Positions 45,696 to 57,612 are shown, numbered from the stretch's first letter. The stretch: DNA of 64,000 nt from Eutrigla gurnardus (GCA_963514095.1 OY741276.1:10015266-10079265), one strand, 5' to 3'. The notes: generated by a model from the sequence alone, not told the origin. A program made the numbers and translations.

Positions 45696-46365
45696 CGTTT
45701 CTCACAAAATAACCCTGAGCTGCAGTTTCCATGTCCCCCACAGGAGATGCCAGCTCAAATAATGCCTTTATTGAGGGATCAAACTTCTGTCCCTCAATTA
45801 ACTCTCCCCGAGAGATGGACCCAAGAGGCACAGGAATAACCATTGCCTTAGATTCAGCTACTTCCTGCTTTACAGCCTCATCTTTTCCCCGTCCCATGGC
45901 TCGAGTTATTGCACACACTGGAAACAACTCTACCTCAGGCAAAACCTCAGCTGATTCTACCACCTCTGTCTGTAAAGGTGGCAGTACAGGAACCTGAGTG
46001 ATAACATAAGGTGGTGGGACCTCAGCCCAAACTCTATTTCCTGCCATATAATTTCCAAGAATCATGTCAATGCCTTCCACAGGCAAAGCAGGACGGACCC
46101 CAACTGCCACCTCCCCAGTAACCAACCCACAAGACACCTCCATTTTATGAACTGGCACTGGAATAATAGTCATGCCCATTCCTCGCATCAAAATAACATT
46201 TCCAGTATCTGAATCTGCGGAGAAAGGAAGGACAGACTCACAGACAAAACTATGCTTTGCCCCCGTGTCTCTCAAAATTTTAACTGCCACTTTCTCCTCA
46301 AACAAGGAGACATAACCATCAGAAATGAACGCTGCAAAGTCATCATCCCCTTTGGACTCATCCAC
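45586..46365 (-). pseudogene. Aspartic protease and linker of the LTR element
   Basis: KILRDTGAKHSFV holds the D-T-G-A active site of retropepsins (about residues 33-38 of this frame), and GIDMILGNYMAG is the downstream I-L-G block. The frame continues without reverse transcriptase motifs directly towards the integrase N-terminus, which it reaches after one frameshift near 45610-45660. Confidence 0.7.
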
Positions 46366-46599
46366 AGGACAGAGGTCCTCCAGAGGGACTGTTTATTTGG
46401 AGCGCCATCTGAGCTGAAGGAACAGAGGCAGCCAAAGCAGCTGGTTTTAGCTGTGAACTACCTGTGAACTTTGATCTCCCTTTGAGCACAGGACAGTCAT
46501 TTTTCCAGTGCCCTTTCTGCTGACAGTAATTGCAAACAAGTGTCTCTTTCTCCGTTTCTGAAAAGTTATGTTTCGCTTTTTTTCCTGACCTGTCGCCGT

Positions 46600-46848
46600 G
46601 ATTCACCACACGGAAACGATTGCATGCCGGCTCATTAACATAGTAAAATGTGGGCGTGTACAGGGCGGGATTCAGGTACGCACACTTGTAGGTGATCCTG
46701 TGATTTATATAGGGACCATTGCGTACAGCTTGCGTGCGCACAGTTTTATAAATCAGATTTTTTTTTTGGCGCACGCAAACTTTGGCTTTTTGGCGTACGT
46801 ACACTTTTAGTAAGGATCCTACGCACAGTTTTATAAATGAGGGCCCAG
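46600..46848 (-). mobile_element. Harbinger-type terminal fragment
   Basis: Read on the minus strand it starts GGGCCCTCATTTATAAAACT and has repeated GCGTACG/GTGCGCA motifs and TTTATAAA, the terminal pattern of Harbinger elements and a diverged relative of the ends of 27967-29795. The other terminus was not clearly found. It separates the LTR element from the L1 at 46850. Confidence 0.55.
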
Positions 46849-46849
46849 G

Positions 46850-48660
46850 CCATTAATAGACTTTTGTTTAAAAGCTAGGATAGCATTCAACAGACGTCTA
46901 ACATTGGTAGCTGAATTCCGACCCCTTACAAAACCCGTCTGGTCTTCCTTTACCAGTATAGGTAAAAGATTTTCTAAACGAGAGGCCAAGATTTTAGAAG
47001 GCAGCTTCCTATCCACATTTAGGAGGGCTATGGGCCTGTAGGATCCGCAAGAGTCAGAACATTTCCCCTTCTTTATAATTAAGGATATGTTGGCCTCCTT
47101 CAGTGTCTGTGGGAATTCTCCTATAGTGAAGGAGTGTTTGAACATGTCAAGAAGAGGACCTACAAGAATATTTTGGAACTGTTTATAAAATTCACAACAG
47201 AAGCCGTCAGGTCCCGGTGATTTTCCATTTTGTAATTTATTAATAGCTTTGATCACTTCAGTTTTAGTTATGGGACTATTAAGGGCAGTCTTATGCTCTT
47301 CTGACAAATTTGGCAAATCCAATTGAGCAAAGAAATTGTCCATTAGTTGCTCTCCCTCTGGAGCTTGCTCGGAAGAGTACAGGCTTTCATAAAAGTTCTT
47401 AAAACAGTTATTTATCAGTTTATTTTCGTACACCTTGTGGCCATCTTTATCAGATATAGCTGCAATAGTTTGGGATTCTGCACGCTTCTTAACATAGTAG
47501 GCCAGACATTTACCTGCTTTATCTCCATGCTCATAAAACCTCTGTCTTGTGTATTTCATTTTCTTCTCTGCATCCCTGGTAAGAAGGCAATTTAGAGCTA
47601 TTCTGATTGCCGTGATTTCTTGCCACAGTGGTGGTGATGGAGAGGCAATATATGCTTTTTCTTTACCTGTCAATTCACTCTCTAAAGTTTTTTGTTTCTC
47701 CTGTCTTTGACGCTTTTTTTGTTGCAGAGTACGAAATAATTAATCCTCTAGCATAAGCTTTGCATGTTTCCCATAAGACTGAGGCATTGCTGGCCGATGA
47801 AGTGTTGATTTCCAGAAATGCTTTAAGTTCAGTAGAGAAGTTGGAAGTAAATTCCTCATCTTTAAGAATAATGGTATTAAGTCTCCAGTGACGAGATTGA
47901 TGTGACACTGTTTTGAGATTAAAGTCCATAATTACTCGTGCATGGTCTGAAATAATTATACTAGTTATGTCGCAAGATAAAACTGAGTATAAGGCAGTTT
48001 TTGGCAGAAAAAAATAATCCTAGTTTGACACTTATGTGGGGCCGAGAAAAATGCATATTGTTTATCAGAGGGGTGGGCGCCTCCAAGCATCAATAAGCCC
48101 AAACTCCTCACATAGAGCATGGAGTGTTTTGGCCTGAGGAGAGGGGGGCGCGTTACTATGTGGAAATTTGTCAATAAGCTGATTTAATATTAAATTAAAA
48201 TCACCGCCAACAATAACAGTGGAGTTAGAAAGGAATGGAGCTCCAAAAGTCCAAAAACGTTTTGGTAAGGAAGGCAACTGGGTGGGCAGGTGGAAAGTAC
48301 ACATTCATCATTACAATATTTTGACCTTGCAAAATCCCTTTGATTATCACATAACGACCATTTAGATCCTTAACACAGTCAGACATTATAAGAGGTAGGT
48401 TTTTCCTGATCAATACTGCTACTCCCCTACTTCTTGTTGTAAAGGAAGAGAAAATTACTTGTCCGAATGGCCCTTGTTGTAACTTTAAATGCTCTGTGTC
48501 ATCAAGATGTGTCTCTTGTAACATAGTAAAATAATTACATGTCTAAAGAAGGACTATATAGATGTTGATCTATATAGTCCTTCTTTAGACATGTAATTAT
48601 TTTTCTCCGCTTAATAGGGCTGTTGACACCCCGTACATTCCAGGTGCATATTCACAGCTT
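46850..48660 (-). pseudogene. L1 ORF2 (endonuclease and partial reverse transcriptase)
   Basis: The apurinic endonuclease N-terminus lies at 48655-48600 and continues at 48524-48225 (LQETHLDD, then GRYVIIKG and VYFPPAH). The RT domain lies in the frame 47673-46850 (AINKLQNGKSPGPDGFCCEF, LIIKKGK, SYRPIALLN). Frames change at least near 48600-48525, 48250, 48100 and 47700. The catalytic YADD-type motif is beyond the truncation, so no activity is possible. Confidence 0.8.
48528..48603. repeat. Perfect 36-bp-arm palindrome in L1 ORF2
   Basis: The left arm 48528-48563 ends GGACTATATAGAT and the right arm 48568-48603 begins ATCTATATAGTCC; all 36 bases pair, with the 4-base loop GTTG. On the minus strand the right arm continues the endonuclease frame (TCLKKDYID) and the left arm is its backward copy. 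Confidence 0.95.
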
Positions 48661-49082
48661 ATTCATTATTAGTATTATTCATGTATCATACAAAGTATAT
48701 TGAGCCAAGAGATCCGCCACATACTGGGTAAGAGTAAAATAAACAAAGACAGAAAAATAAAGAGCTGTACAACAAAACATTCAAAAAATAATAATTTGGC
48801 AACGACCCTACTAAACATGTAGGGAAAAACTGTCCTCCTGCCTGCGGCTGGGAGCCGACAGGTGCAACATGCATTTAACACGCGCCTATCCATAGACGTA
48901 AACACACTACAGTCCGCCAAGAACACGGTGAAGTAGAACGTACAACTGGTTGATCATAAGCAGTAGGAAAGAAAAGGGCCATAGTCACACACGCCTGGGT
49001 TTGGCAGGTACTCACATTGTTTCATAAGGCACAGTCCAGGCGCAATGTTAGAGAGAATGGATAGTCCGGAGGTTACAGAGAT

Positions 49083-50004
49083 TTAGGGAAGCGATTCCAC
49101 GTAAGTCGCAGCTGCCTCCGGTGTGTTAAATCTCTTCACCACACCGTTGACAGACAGCCTCAGCGTAGCGGGGTATAGAAGGGCATAATCCACGTTCTTC
49201 CTCCTCGGACAACCCTTCACCTCGTCAAAAGCCTTGCGTTTCTTGGCCACCGCCGCCGAGTAGTCATTAAACAAGGAGACTCTGATCCGGTCTGCCGGCT
49301 GGTTCGGCTCCGTAGCAAGGCGCCGGGCTGCAGCCATCACTTGTTGTTTATCAGCGAAGTTATGAAGTTTCATAATGATGGGTCTGGCGCGTTGGTTAGC
49401 GCCCGGCCTCGGTGCTAGGGAGCGATGAACACGGTCCAACTTGATCTTCCCGGATTTCGTTGTGAGATTGAGATAGGAGGGAAGCCATGTCTCCATGAAA
49501 GTGACTGGATCCTTTCCCTCCGTGCCCTCGGGTAGCCCGACCAGACGAAGGTTACATCTGCGGCTGCGGTTCTCCAAATCATCCGTGTGATATGCCATGT
49601 CGGTTATTTGTTTCTCGAGCCTTGTCACTTTAGCCTGCAACTCATCCGTGTCTTCCACGTCGGAGATCCGTGTCTCCCACGCCGGAGATCCGTGTCTCAG
49701 CATCCCCAACCCGTTTTACCAAAGCCTGCATCTGAGATGTTTGTTTGCGTATAGCAGCAAGTACAGTGTTAACTTTAGCATCCAATGACTTTGTAATGTT
49801 GTCAGTTATCTTGCTCAGAGCCATAAGAATACTTGGATTAACATGGCTCCCGGATTCCTCCACCTCGGCAGCGGCTTCCACCTCGTTAGCATCTTCGGGT
49901 TCAACCGCAGCAGGCTCCATAGCGTCGCTAGCATGCTCCTCCGAAGCAGTATTTTTCTTAGATTTGGAGTGAGGCATTCTCAAAAAATATTCATCCAGGC
50001 TCAT
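49083..50004 (-). pseudogene. L1 ORF1, frameshifted
   Basis: The first frame (50004-49642) starts MSLDEYFLRMPHSKSKK and holds the N-terminus and coiled coil. The second (49709-49083) carries ENRSRRCNLRLVGLPEG, the RNA-recognition domain and a C-terminal domain with YPATLRLSVNG. They overlap where GGAGATCCGTGTCTC is tandemly duplicated (about 49661-49702), which causes the shift. It is related to, but clearly different from, the intact ORF1 at 26414-27277. Confidence 0.8.
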
Positions 50005-50591
50005 TATAGAGCTACTCCCACGCGCCTGTATAACGTTTCACCAGATGAACACGTATTTTAGACGGATATTTCAGTAAATCTCACCGGAGCTCAACAGGTG
50101 AGGTGTTCACACTACGACGCCATCTTGCCAACCCCTATCATTTTTTGTTAGAGCCTGGCATCATTAATGGCCCAATATGTCAGCTCCTTTCATCTTCTGT
50201 AATAGCAGTGTGAATCGCTGGTGGCTTGACAAAGAAAGAACCAGTAGGCTTGAATTATACAGGCTCTCACCTAAATCCAATTTTGCCCACAAAGATATCC
50301 TCCTCCTCTTCCTCCTCCTCCTCCTCATTTTCTTTGCTCTCTGCCTGTTGTTTTATGAATGGGCAGTACACCTCATCCTTCTCCTCAATCTCAGCCAGCA
50401 GGAGATGACTGCGCATCTTAAAGGCTGCCATCACCCTCTCCAGTGAATACGCCGGGGGACTGGAGTGGATCTAAAAACACACACTTGCATTCGGATTGAT
50501 AAATCCAAAATCATGAAGCTATGGATTTAAACATTTGGTACAACAAAACAAAAGGTTAAAGTGCAACAGTTACAACCCACAAATAATTACA

Positions 50592-50624
50592 TATTGAGAA
50601 ACGGCCTGTGGCCGTTTCTCAATA
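50592..50624. repeat. Head-to-head Harbinger termini
   Basis: TATTGAGAAACGGCC (50592-50606), the spacer TGT, then GGCCGTTTCTCAATA (50610-50624) form a perfect inverted repeat. The second half is the left end of the element 50610-52729; the first half is an extra, isolated terminus. Confidence 0.9.
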
Positions 50625-52729
50625 TGCGTTCTTCTCTGTACTTCTGTTCTTGTGGACTTGAGAAACGTCATCAGCGTCGGACCGAGTACTGTTCCAATTC
50701 AAAGTTCGCATCTGGCCAAGTACGGTCAAATACCCCGGATGTGTTCTTGCCCCGCCCATTTCACCGAGGATGCATCGGAGGAGACTTGTGTGGACTTTGG
50801 GCAGTTACGTATCCCAGAATGCATTTCAATAAAGCAATGGCGGAGGAGAAGACGCACAATTGTAAGTTAACGTTAGAAGTTTTGAAATTCTACTGTTTTG
50901 GGGTGAATAAATGTTTTTATGTATTTTTGCGGGAATGTCATTTTTACAACTTCAAATCGGTGCTGTGGGTGATTTATTACTGTAGCACGTAGTTTTTATT
51001 CCGACGTTTTCGCCGCTAACGGCTATCACGGCTAGCTACCTCGCTAGCCGCTAGCAAGTTGGCCCGGGCACTTAGCATTACTGCTACCCCGCTGATGACT
51101 GCCTTGTCCCGGCGTGACCCTCTGAAATCTGACGCTGGTCTTGTATGATTGTAGTGTGGTAAAGCAATGCTGTTTTCTGTGCGTCTAAAAGGCAGACTTT
51201 GGTCTCTGAACGAAACACTTTAGGCTGTGATATCGGAGTAATCGGTCCGTTTTAAGGGAGGTGACCCGGTACGACGCTCCACAGGCGAGCCAGTAGAGCG
51301 TCACCAGCACCTCCAGCTCATGGCTCCATCCATGGCTCTTCTCCCGGGGCAACATCTGGAGCAGCATGGTGATGCTGTCCCTGGAGAGCCTGAATGCCGG
51401 CTTCACCTCAGCCCCGGAGAAGAAGGTGGCCAGGATAGGCACCTGGTCATTCACCTGTGCATACATACGCACAGGGCCTTGCGGGTCCTGAGGAGGAAAT
51501 ATTCGATTTATTAGTTATTTATTATGATATTGTATGTATTGTATGTAATCATCTATTTATTATTATGAAGTCTGTTTTTAATCATGCATTTATTATAATG
51601 AATTCCCTTTTTTAATCATCTATTTATTATGAATTCTGTATTTAATCTATTTGTTATTATGGTTTTGTATTTAATATTTATTGAATATGTATTTATTAAA
51701 TTGTGTTGAATGCCAAATGTCAATCATTTATTGACACTTACATGAAGTTTGCTTAACTCCATATTCAGTTGCTTTATTTCCCGTTTGAAAACCATGACAA
51801 AAAGCTGTACAAGATCTTTCAGACTGAATATCAACATCTTCATGTTTGAGTGCTAAGACAGAGGACAGGTAAGTGTGTAGGGCCTAGGCTGAGGGTTATT
51901 AAGTAGTAAAAGTAGTTGAGTTAATTTGACAGGGAGCACATACAATAAACTGTTAGACTAGAAATTGTATGCATTATATAGTTAAGTGAATAAACCTATA
52001 GCCTAGGTGTTGTAGTTAAACATGACAGCAATTTAAAAAGGTCATGTAATTTTTTTTTAAATTAGGACTAAATAAAATATGATTACACAAACTAACCAAT
52101 CCAGAGAGACATGCCAGGATGGCACGCCTCCTCTCCGTCCGTCGCCGAATGGCGGCTCTCCTCCGGCGGATGCTCCTCCTCAAACGCTCCACTTCCTCTT
52201 CCGCGTCGACGTACATCGCCCCGGCGATAAAAGTAGCGGCCAACTGCGCCATATGTCGTCAATTTGACAACAACTGACACGTGACAACAACAATAACAAT
52301 ATAAATAGATGATTAGCTAAATTTCCGCTGCGTAACTGCTCTGTCCACTACAACAATAAAACCCACAACATTTTCCCGCCACTCGCCCTTTATATAGGCA
52401 ATTTTCTGAAAATTTATATTCATATTTGTATAAAAAGAAAACATCATATTATATCCTCATATAATATATAATAAAATATACAAATGAAACGGAGTTGTTT
52501 TTTATAGTGTTTATTTTATTTTAACCAGTGAAAATAACCGGAAGTTGAACGCCGTCAACCGGCAAAAACGATGACGTCATCAAGTACGTTCCTGTTCCAA
52601 ATGCAGAAAAAACACCGTTCTCCCGTCCTCCGGTACCCCGGGAGTTCGTTCTTCCAACTGAACTCCGCAAGTCTAGACTCCCGGAGTTCACGAGTTCGAA
52701 CTTGGCGTACTGGGTATTGAGAAACGGCC
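50610..52729 (-). mobile_element. PIF/Harbinger (ISL2EU-like) element with transposase remnants
   Basis: The left end GGCCGTTTCTCAATA and right end TATTGAGAAACGGCC (52715-52729) are perfect inverted repeats. On the minus strand it keeps an N-terminal ORF (52252-52016) and a HARBI1-like exon (about 51490-51185). The nuclease catalytic residues are missing, so the copy is non-autonomous. The flanking bases (TGT left, ACA right) do not form a direct duplication. Confidence 0.8.
51185..51490 (-). pseudogene. HARBI1-like transposase N-terminal exon
   Basis: FRLSRDSITMLLQMLP then LEVLVTLYWLACGASYRVTS matches the helix-turn-helix region preceding the Harbinger nuclease. The frame ends soon after, and no DDE residues follow inside the element. 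Confidence 0.7.
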
Positions 52730-53088
52730 ACACACAGAACAACCTACCCTCCTTGGAGGTTTGTGTCCACAGTTGTGTCTGAGCAGAGGGACACTGTGGG
52801 GTCTCCAGTCTGGGTTAACAGAAGCCCCTGTTTCCACAGTTGCCCCTGAGGTTGCACCCCTAAAGGTCATGACGTCACCACGAAGACGATTGATCAGGAT
52901 CTGCTGGTCCACAAGTTGTTCAGTCTGAAAACATTCACACATAAATGTGCGCACAGAAGATATATTTGCAGACACAGTGTCCTTTTCTACTGTATTTTGT
53001 ACAGTATGTATGTGCTGCACTCAGGACTCCTGTCCTCACCTGTAAACAAGTGCGTTCCTTTTCTTCCTCCATATATATATATATATAT
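52730..53088. other. Short non-coding stretch between two transposons
   Basis: No recognised gene or element terminus. It ends in an (AT)n tract in which the next hAT element is inserted. Confidence 0.4.
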
Positions 53089-54250
53089 TAGGGCTGGGCA
53101 AAACTACAAAAATGTAATCGCATGAGTTCCTGTGATTAATCATGATTACCGGTAATCGCATGTCATACGCAAAACAAAATAATGAATTCAAAAGTAGGGT
53201 ATAACACACATTTATTGGAAATGTCAACGAAAGTGCCATACGTTTGTTGTGCAAACAGCCTTTTTTTTATACAGTAACAGGGAACTGGTCTGTAAAGTCC
53301 ATGTTTATACCTCCTCCTTTTCTCACTCAAAAAAAGAACCACTTGGAGCGCAGATTATCAATTCCTAGAATTTGACTTAATGAATTGAATTCAAAAGTAA
53401 AGTGCATGTGATCAGCATTTAAAAAAAAGAACAGCAGCAGTAAAATAAGGTATTCAGTGTAAATCTCAACTGAAATAATCAAATCAAATACAAAACTTAT
53501 GCCACTGCCAGGGCATTAATGTTATCCAGTTTGATATAATGCACTGTAACGCCGAGGTAATTGTGGTTACCCAGTGATGTCCAGTGGTCCCCAGTGAGAG
53601 CAACTGAGGGTGCACGTTGTAAACTTGTCATCTTTGCCGTTTTCTCCTTTTCATACAACTCATGTATTTTTCTTGTGATCTTGCGTCTTGAGGGAATCGC
53701 ATACCCGACGTCATTTGTTGCGATTCTGAGAAGGTTTCTCAGACCAACGTCTTCTACGACACTAATCGGCCTGCAGGCTGTAGCTATCTACTTCGCGATC
53801 GCATCTGTTAGCTTCTCTTCTACCACACGTTGCATCTAACGTAGTCTGTCGAAGCCTCGCACCACTTGTTTCATTGAATGATTTGCCGGCATCATGTGCC
53901 ATGTCTGTGCTGCATTTAGGTGGTATTTCAGACTCGTTAAACTTTGGTGATAAGACAATTTAGCGTTGCAGTGCTACTTTGGCTTTGTCGACTGCGCCGT
54001 CTGGAAGAACTTTATAATTAAAATTACCATGTAAAAACTGTCCGTACCCTTCTCCATGTCCCGCGTTCTCTCTTTTTCTGATTGTTTCCTGTGAGCGCAG
54101 CAGCATTAAGCAACATTCTATGCTCGCCCACGATGGACTTTTACAAAATAAAAGCCAGTGAGCCCCAGACGCGTTAAGGGGAGAAAGAAAATGAATGGCG
54201 ACAATGAATTCAATAGTTAACGCAAAATTAACGCGTTAACGTGCCCAGCC

Positions 54251-54253
<3 letters not shown>
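53089..54253. mobile_element. hAT element with transposase fragment
   Basis: The termini TAGGGCTGGGCA and TGCCCAGCCCTA are perfect inverted repeats. Both flanks are (AT)n, so the 8-bp duplication (ATATATAT) cannot be told from the microsatellite. A minus-strand segment at about 53533-53590 reads DHWTSLGNHNYLGVTVHYI, the hAT/ZBED catalytic-core block. Other frames are broken. Confidence 0.85.
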
Positions 54254-54287
<34 letters not shown>

Positions 54288-54299
54288 TTTTCTTTTTTT

Positions 54300-54820
54300 T
54301 TCTTCTTTTTTTTTGTTGGTGTCTTGTAAGCCCATGTGGGCTGGGCATACAAAAGTATGCATGACACAATAATAAAAGTAATTCATTCATTCATATATAT
54401 ATATTGATAGATCTGCTAACTGCTTGTTTAAAAGACCCAGTGTGACCAATAGTAACACATCTGCCAACGGGGGTGGGGTTTACATTTATAATGACTCATC
54501 AGGTTGACCAATAGTGACAGATCTGCCAACGTGGGTTGGCTTTACATTTATAATGACCAGATCTGCCAACCAATCACGAGCGATTATACTTGTTTAAAAC
54601 TAGTGGTTTCATCCAATCCTGAGTGAGGATATTCAAGCCATCTCTGGCCAGGCGCGGTTTCGCTGCTATTCAAATGCTAATTAGAGCCTTCGCTGTGGTT
54701 CGTTTCCGACAATTTTCGGCACAGACGAACGCGCCGTTCGCAGCCTGTAAATTGTCGTTAACTCCCGAAAATTAGGGAGATTTTCGGGCGTTTACAGGGA
54801 CGAAAATCCGACTTTTCATG
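54300..54820. repeat. Low-copy repeats, no gene
   Basis: Includes a threefold local repeat of GATCTGCCAAC (about 54467-54570, spacing 40-70 bases) and TTTACATTTATAATGAC repeated twice. No coding content is recognised. Confidence 0.5.
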
Positions 54821-54824
54821 CAGT

Positions 54825-54972
54825 GTCCCCCTGCTGCGCCGCCACACCCATCTTGGCGCAGGCGATCCACCAAACTGCCAAACTGACGGTGCGCAAGGCT
54901 GCGCTGGTCGAAACTTGCATTGCGCCGGCTCCGCCACCCTGCGCCGCCCTGCGCTGCGCCACGAAACTAGGG
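54825..54972 (-). repeat. GC-rich interspersed repeat fragment
   Basis: Dense GCGCCG/CTGCGC motifs distinct from the surrounding AT-rich DNA, ending abruptly at GGGCCC next to the following TTTTAGTC-rich repeat. It is probably one end of a DNA element; the family is not recognised. Confidence 0.4.
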
Positions 54973-55918
54973 CCCTTAGTCTTTAGACGAAAATGCTTAT
55001 TAGTTTTAGTCACATTTTAGTCATTGTTTACCTTCATAGTTTTAGTCTAGTTTTAGTCGACGAAAAGTAAAAACATTTTAGTCAACTTTTAGTCACATTT
55101 TAGCACTGCCGCCCCCATGCATCTGCTTTAAGCTGCCGGTCCATAACTTGGCCTATGTTGAATCTGTTGTCTCATTCTTTTCCTATGGGCTGCATTTGGC
55201 GAGCTATTACAACTGGACAATTCCATTCCATCAAGCTTCTAGCTGCTTCTGTCTATGAAATATGGATATTATTTTGGGTAGTGTCCATGGGCGGTTTTGT
55301 TGCCAGGAATGGTCCTTTCCACTCCCTGCCCTAAATATGTGTGTATATAGTGTACTCTTTGACCGTCATTTGCTCTGCTGTGAACTCCTCCGTGTCTCCC
55401 GTTTGGGCAGACACAACAACTCAAGGCCAAGCGTAAATCAGGCTTTCCGATTGGCTGTAAAAGCCGCTACGGGAGCCACTACGAGCGTCCGATGCATAAA
55501 CTTAACTCTATACGTCACTAGCTAGATGGCGGATAAAAATAATGATCGATATACATAAACAAAACGGAGAAATGCGCCATGGAGAAGACGAGGAGACATC
55601 TAGTCACATCTTTACAACTTTACGCATTCGTTTTGTTGTCAGAAATAAATCGCTCACATGGCCAAGCAGGGTACCGTTGTTTAGCCCCGTTTCTCTAGTT
55701 TAAGAGGGGAAAAAAACGCATGTTTTTTTTTTTAATGTCCTTAGAACACACCATTAACATTTTAGTCCCGTCTCGTTAACGAAAACGAAGCAGACATCTC
55801 GTCATAGTTTTTATCATTAAGGATCTATTTTTTGCTCGTCATCCTCTCGTCTTAGTCATAGAAAAAATGCTTTTGGCGAACATATTTCGTCATAGTATTC
55901 GTTAACAAAATTAACACT
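54973..55918. mobile_element. TTTTAGTC-rich DNA element (interrupted copy)
   Basis: The left part (CTTAGTCTTTAGACGAAAAT, 54973-55170) and right part (about 55740-55918, ending AAAATTAACACTGT) are shared with the copy at 60486-60850, whose left end is ACAGTGTTAATTTTGG. The inverted ACAGTGTTAAT ends suggest a non-autonomous DNA element. This copy carries about 550 extra bases in the middle. Confidence 0.6.
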
Positions 55919-56262
55919 GTCCTGTATTCAGGGTCGCGGGGGGGCTGGAGCCGATCCCAGCTGTCATTGGGCGAAGGCAGGGTTACACCCTGGACAGGGC
56001 CAACATGTAGAAACAGACAACCATTCACACTCACATTCACACCTACCGGCAATTTAGAGTCATCAATGAACCTATCCCCATCCTGCATGTCTTTGGACTG
56101 TGGGAGGAAGCCGGAGAACCCGGAGAGAACCCACGCTTACACGGGGAGAACATGCAAACTCCACACAGAAGGAACCCAGGCCCGACCCGGGAATCAAACC
56201 CGGGACCCTCTTGTTGTGAGGCGAGAGTGCTACCCACTACACCATCATGCAGCCCGATTCAA
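55919..56262 (-). mobile_element. tRNA-headed SINE with L2-like tail
   Basis: On the minus strand it starts GGGCTGCATGATGGTGTAGT, has a B-box-like GGTTTGATTCC near 56196, then TGTGTGGAGTTTGCATGTTC, CAGTCCAAAGACATGCAGGA and ends with GGGATCGGCTCCAGCC. The same tail occurs alone at 42396-42652, and a head fragment lies at 37327-37440. Confidence 0.75.
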
Positions 56263-56751
56263 AGAACATACATGTACATTTTCATCAGGATCTAACAATC
56301 TGGGGCGCTTCCAAAAAATTCAAAAAATTTCCATTTTTGGCCTTTTTGGCCATTCACAGGGGTTGGACTTGATCTATGTTGAACTATACCGTTGAACCGA
56401 TTGATACCAAAATTGGATATATGGTTGGAAAGGCCTTAAGGACAAAAAGGTGTCCAGGATATTAAGGGGCGTGGCCAGGTCGACGCCATGACTGCACTAT
56501 TTTGAACCTTCGCCAAAGGCATCAAAGCTGTTATAACTTGCTCCAAAAAATGAATACTTGATAAGAGTCCCATCCTGAATACGTCTGCACTGGAATATTA
56601 ACTCACAGTCAAGGCGCCACCTAATGGCGACATGAATTGTAACTGATTTTATGCCTTTTTTCTGAGTAACAGCCCCTTTAGGTTGGGCGTACACGCATTA
56701 AATATTTTTTCCTAGATAGCCCAGGTGACGATGTACAAAGAAGAGCCTCTT

Positions 56752-56925
56752 ACGGGGCAGCCGGTGGCACAGTGGTTAGGGCAGCCGTCCCATGTACAGA
56801 GGCTCAACGACCTCGACGCGGCGATGTTTGACTCCCGGCCCGGGATCAGTTTCCCGAAATGTCTTCTCCCTCTCTCCCTGTTTCCACACTGTCTGTATAA
56901 AATAATAAAAGGCTTGAACGGAGCT
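56752..56925 (+). mobile_element. tRNA-headed SINE, degenerate
   Basis: CGGTGGCACAGTGGTTAGGG is A-box-like and TTTGACTCCCGGCCCGGGAT replaces the B box. A CTCTCCCTGTTTCC body and AATAATAAAAGG end follow. It is related in layout to the SINE at 38263. From 56926 to 57612 no recognised feature was seen. Confidence 0.6.
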
Positions 56926-57612
56926 CTAGCTGGAAAAAATAATCTTAGACCCACCGCCTAAAGTCAACATGAAGTGGGCAAAAAAATGTTTTTAACCACC
57001 TGCGTATCAGCTCTTTGACTGTAAATGGAGGGGGAGGTGAAGGAGGTGATGGACCTGGCTCCAGACGGGGGCCCGGGCTAGACCAATTTGGCATGGGAAA
57101 CCTTACCAAAAGCACACAGGCAACACAGCCCTCAGGGTCATAAGGACGCACAAACCTCTCCACCACGGTAAGGTGATGGTTCCCGGAGAGGATAATATTG
57201 TTAATTATTATTGATTATTGTTAATTATCATTAATCGTCTTCACTTTCCCTCTGTGGCTCCGAGGGGAAACAGGAGGACATGCACAGCAAGCAGGGTAGG
57301 AGAGAAACCCAATTCCCCAGCTGCAGGGCTCCTCCCTGCCGAGCAGGTTCACGCAGGACGCTTTGTCCCATTGAAACACGACATGGTGGGGAGCCATATC
57401 GCCTCTTGTGTGAATGTTTCTGCAGCCCAACCCTCGTACACAACAAGCTCTGGAATCGAGCTTCTGGAAATAATTATCTTTTTCAATCTTTTCCAAGCCG
57501 GTGCCAGCTGAACTGTATGGGCTCATTTGTCCCTCCTGGAATGTGAATTATATTAATGATAGTTATTTTTCACATATTTTGAGTTAATATATACTGTATA
57601 TATATACATATA

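Larger units (their letters stand above)
43676..46560 (-). mobile_element. Ty3/gypsy-type LTR element with integrase upstream of an RNase H remnant
   Basis: Read on the minus strand: gag zinc knuckle CNYCQQKGHWKNDC (about 46535-46490), protease, integrase, a very short RNase H C-terminal remnant with ADALSRAF and a stop at about 44325, a purine-rich tract AAGTGGGGGG, then an LTR 44005-43676. The order protease-integrase-RNase H is that described for Gmr1-like elements rather than ordinary gypsy (RT-RH-IN). The RT and most of RNase H are missing. The 5' LTR was not found; the gag side ends at a Harbinger fragment near 46600. Confidence 0.7.
46850..50130 (-). mobile_element. L1-type LINE, 3'-truncated, with broken ORF1 and ORF2
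   Basis: On the minus strand: 5' leader containing GCGCCATCTTGCC-like sequence near 50120, ORF1 (50004-49083), then ORF2 from about 48660 with the endonuclease start TWNVRGVNSPIKRRK, LQETHL, FTTRSRGVAVLI, and RT blocks KSPGPDGF and SYRPIALLNVD at 47200-47020. The element ends inside the RT, before the YxDD box, at a Harbinger terminus (46848). Several frameshifts and a foldback palindrome (48528-48603) break ORF2. Confidence 0.85.

Noticed and set aside
53561..53839. 92-codon plus-strand frame
   Set aside because: Antisense to a hAT transposase fragment read on the minus strand at 53533-53590.
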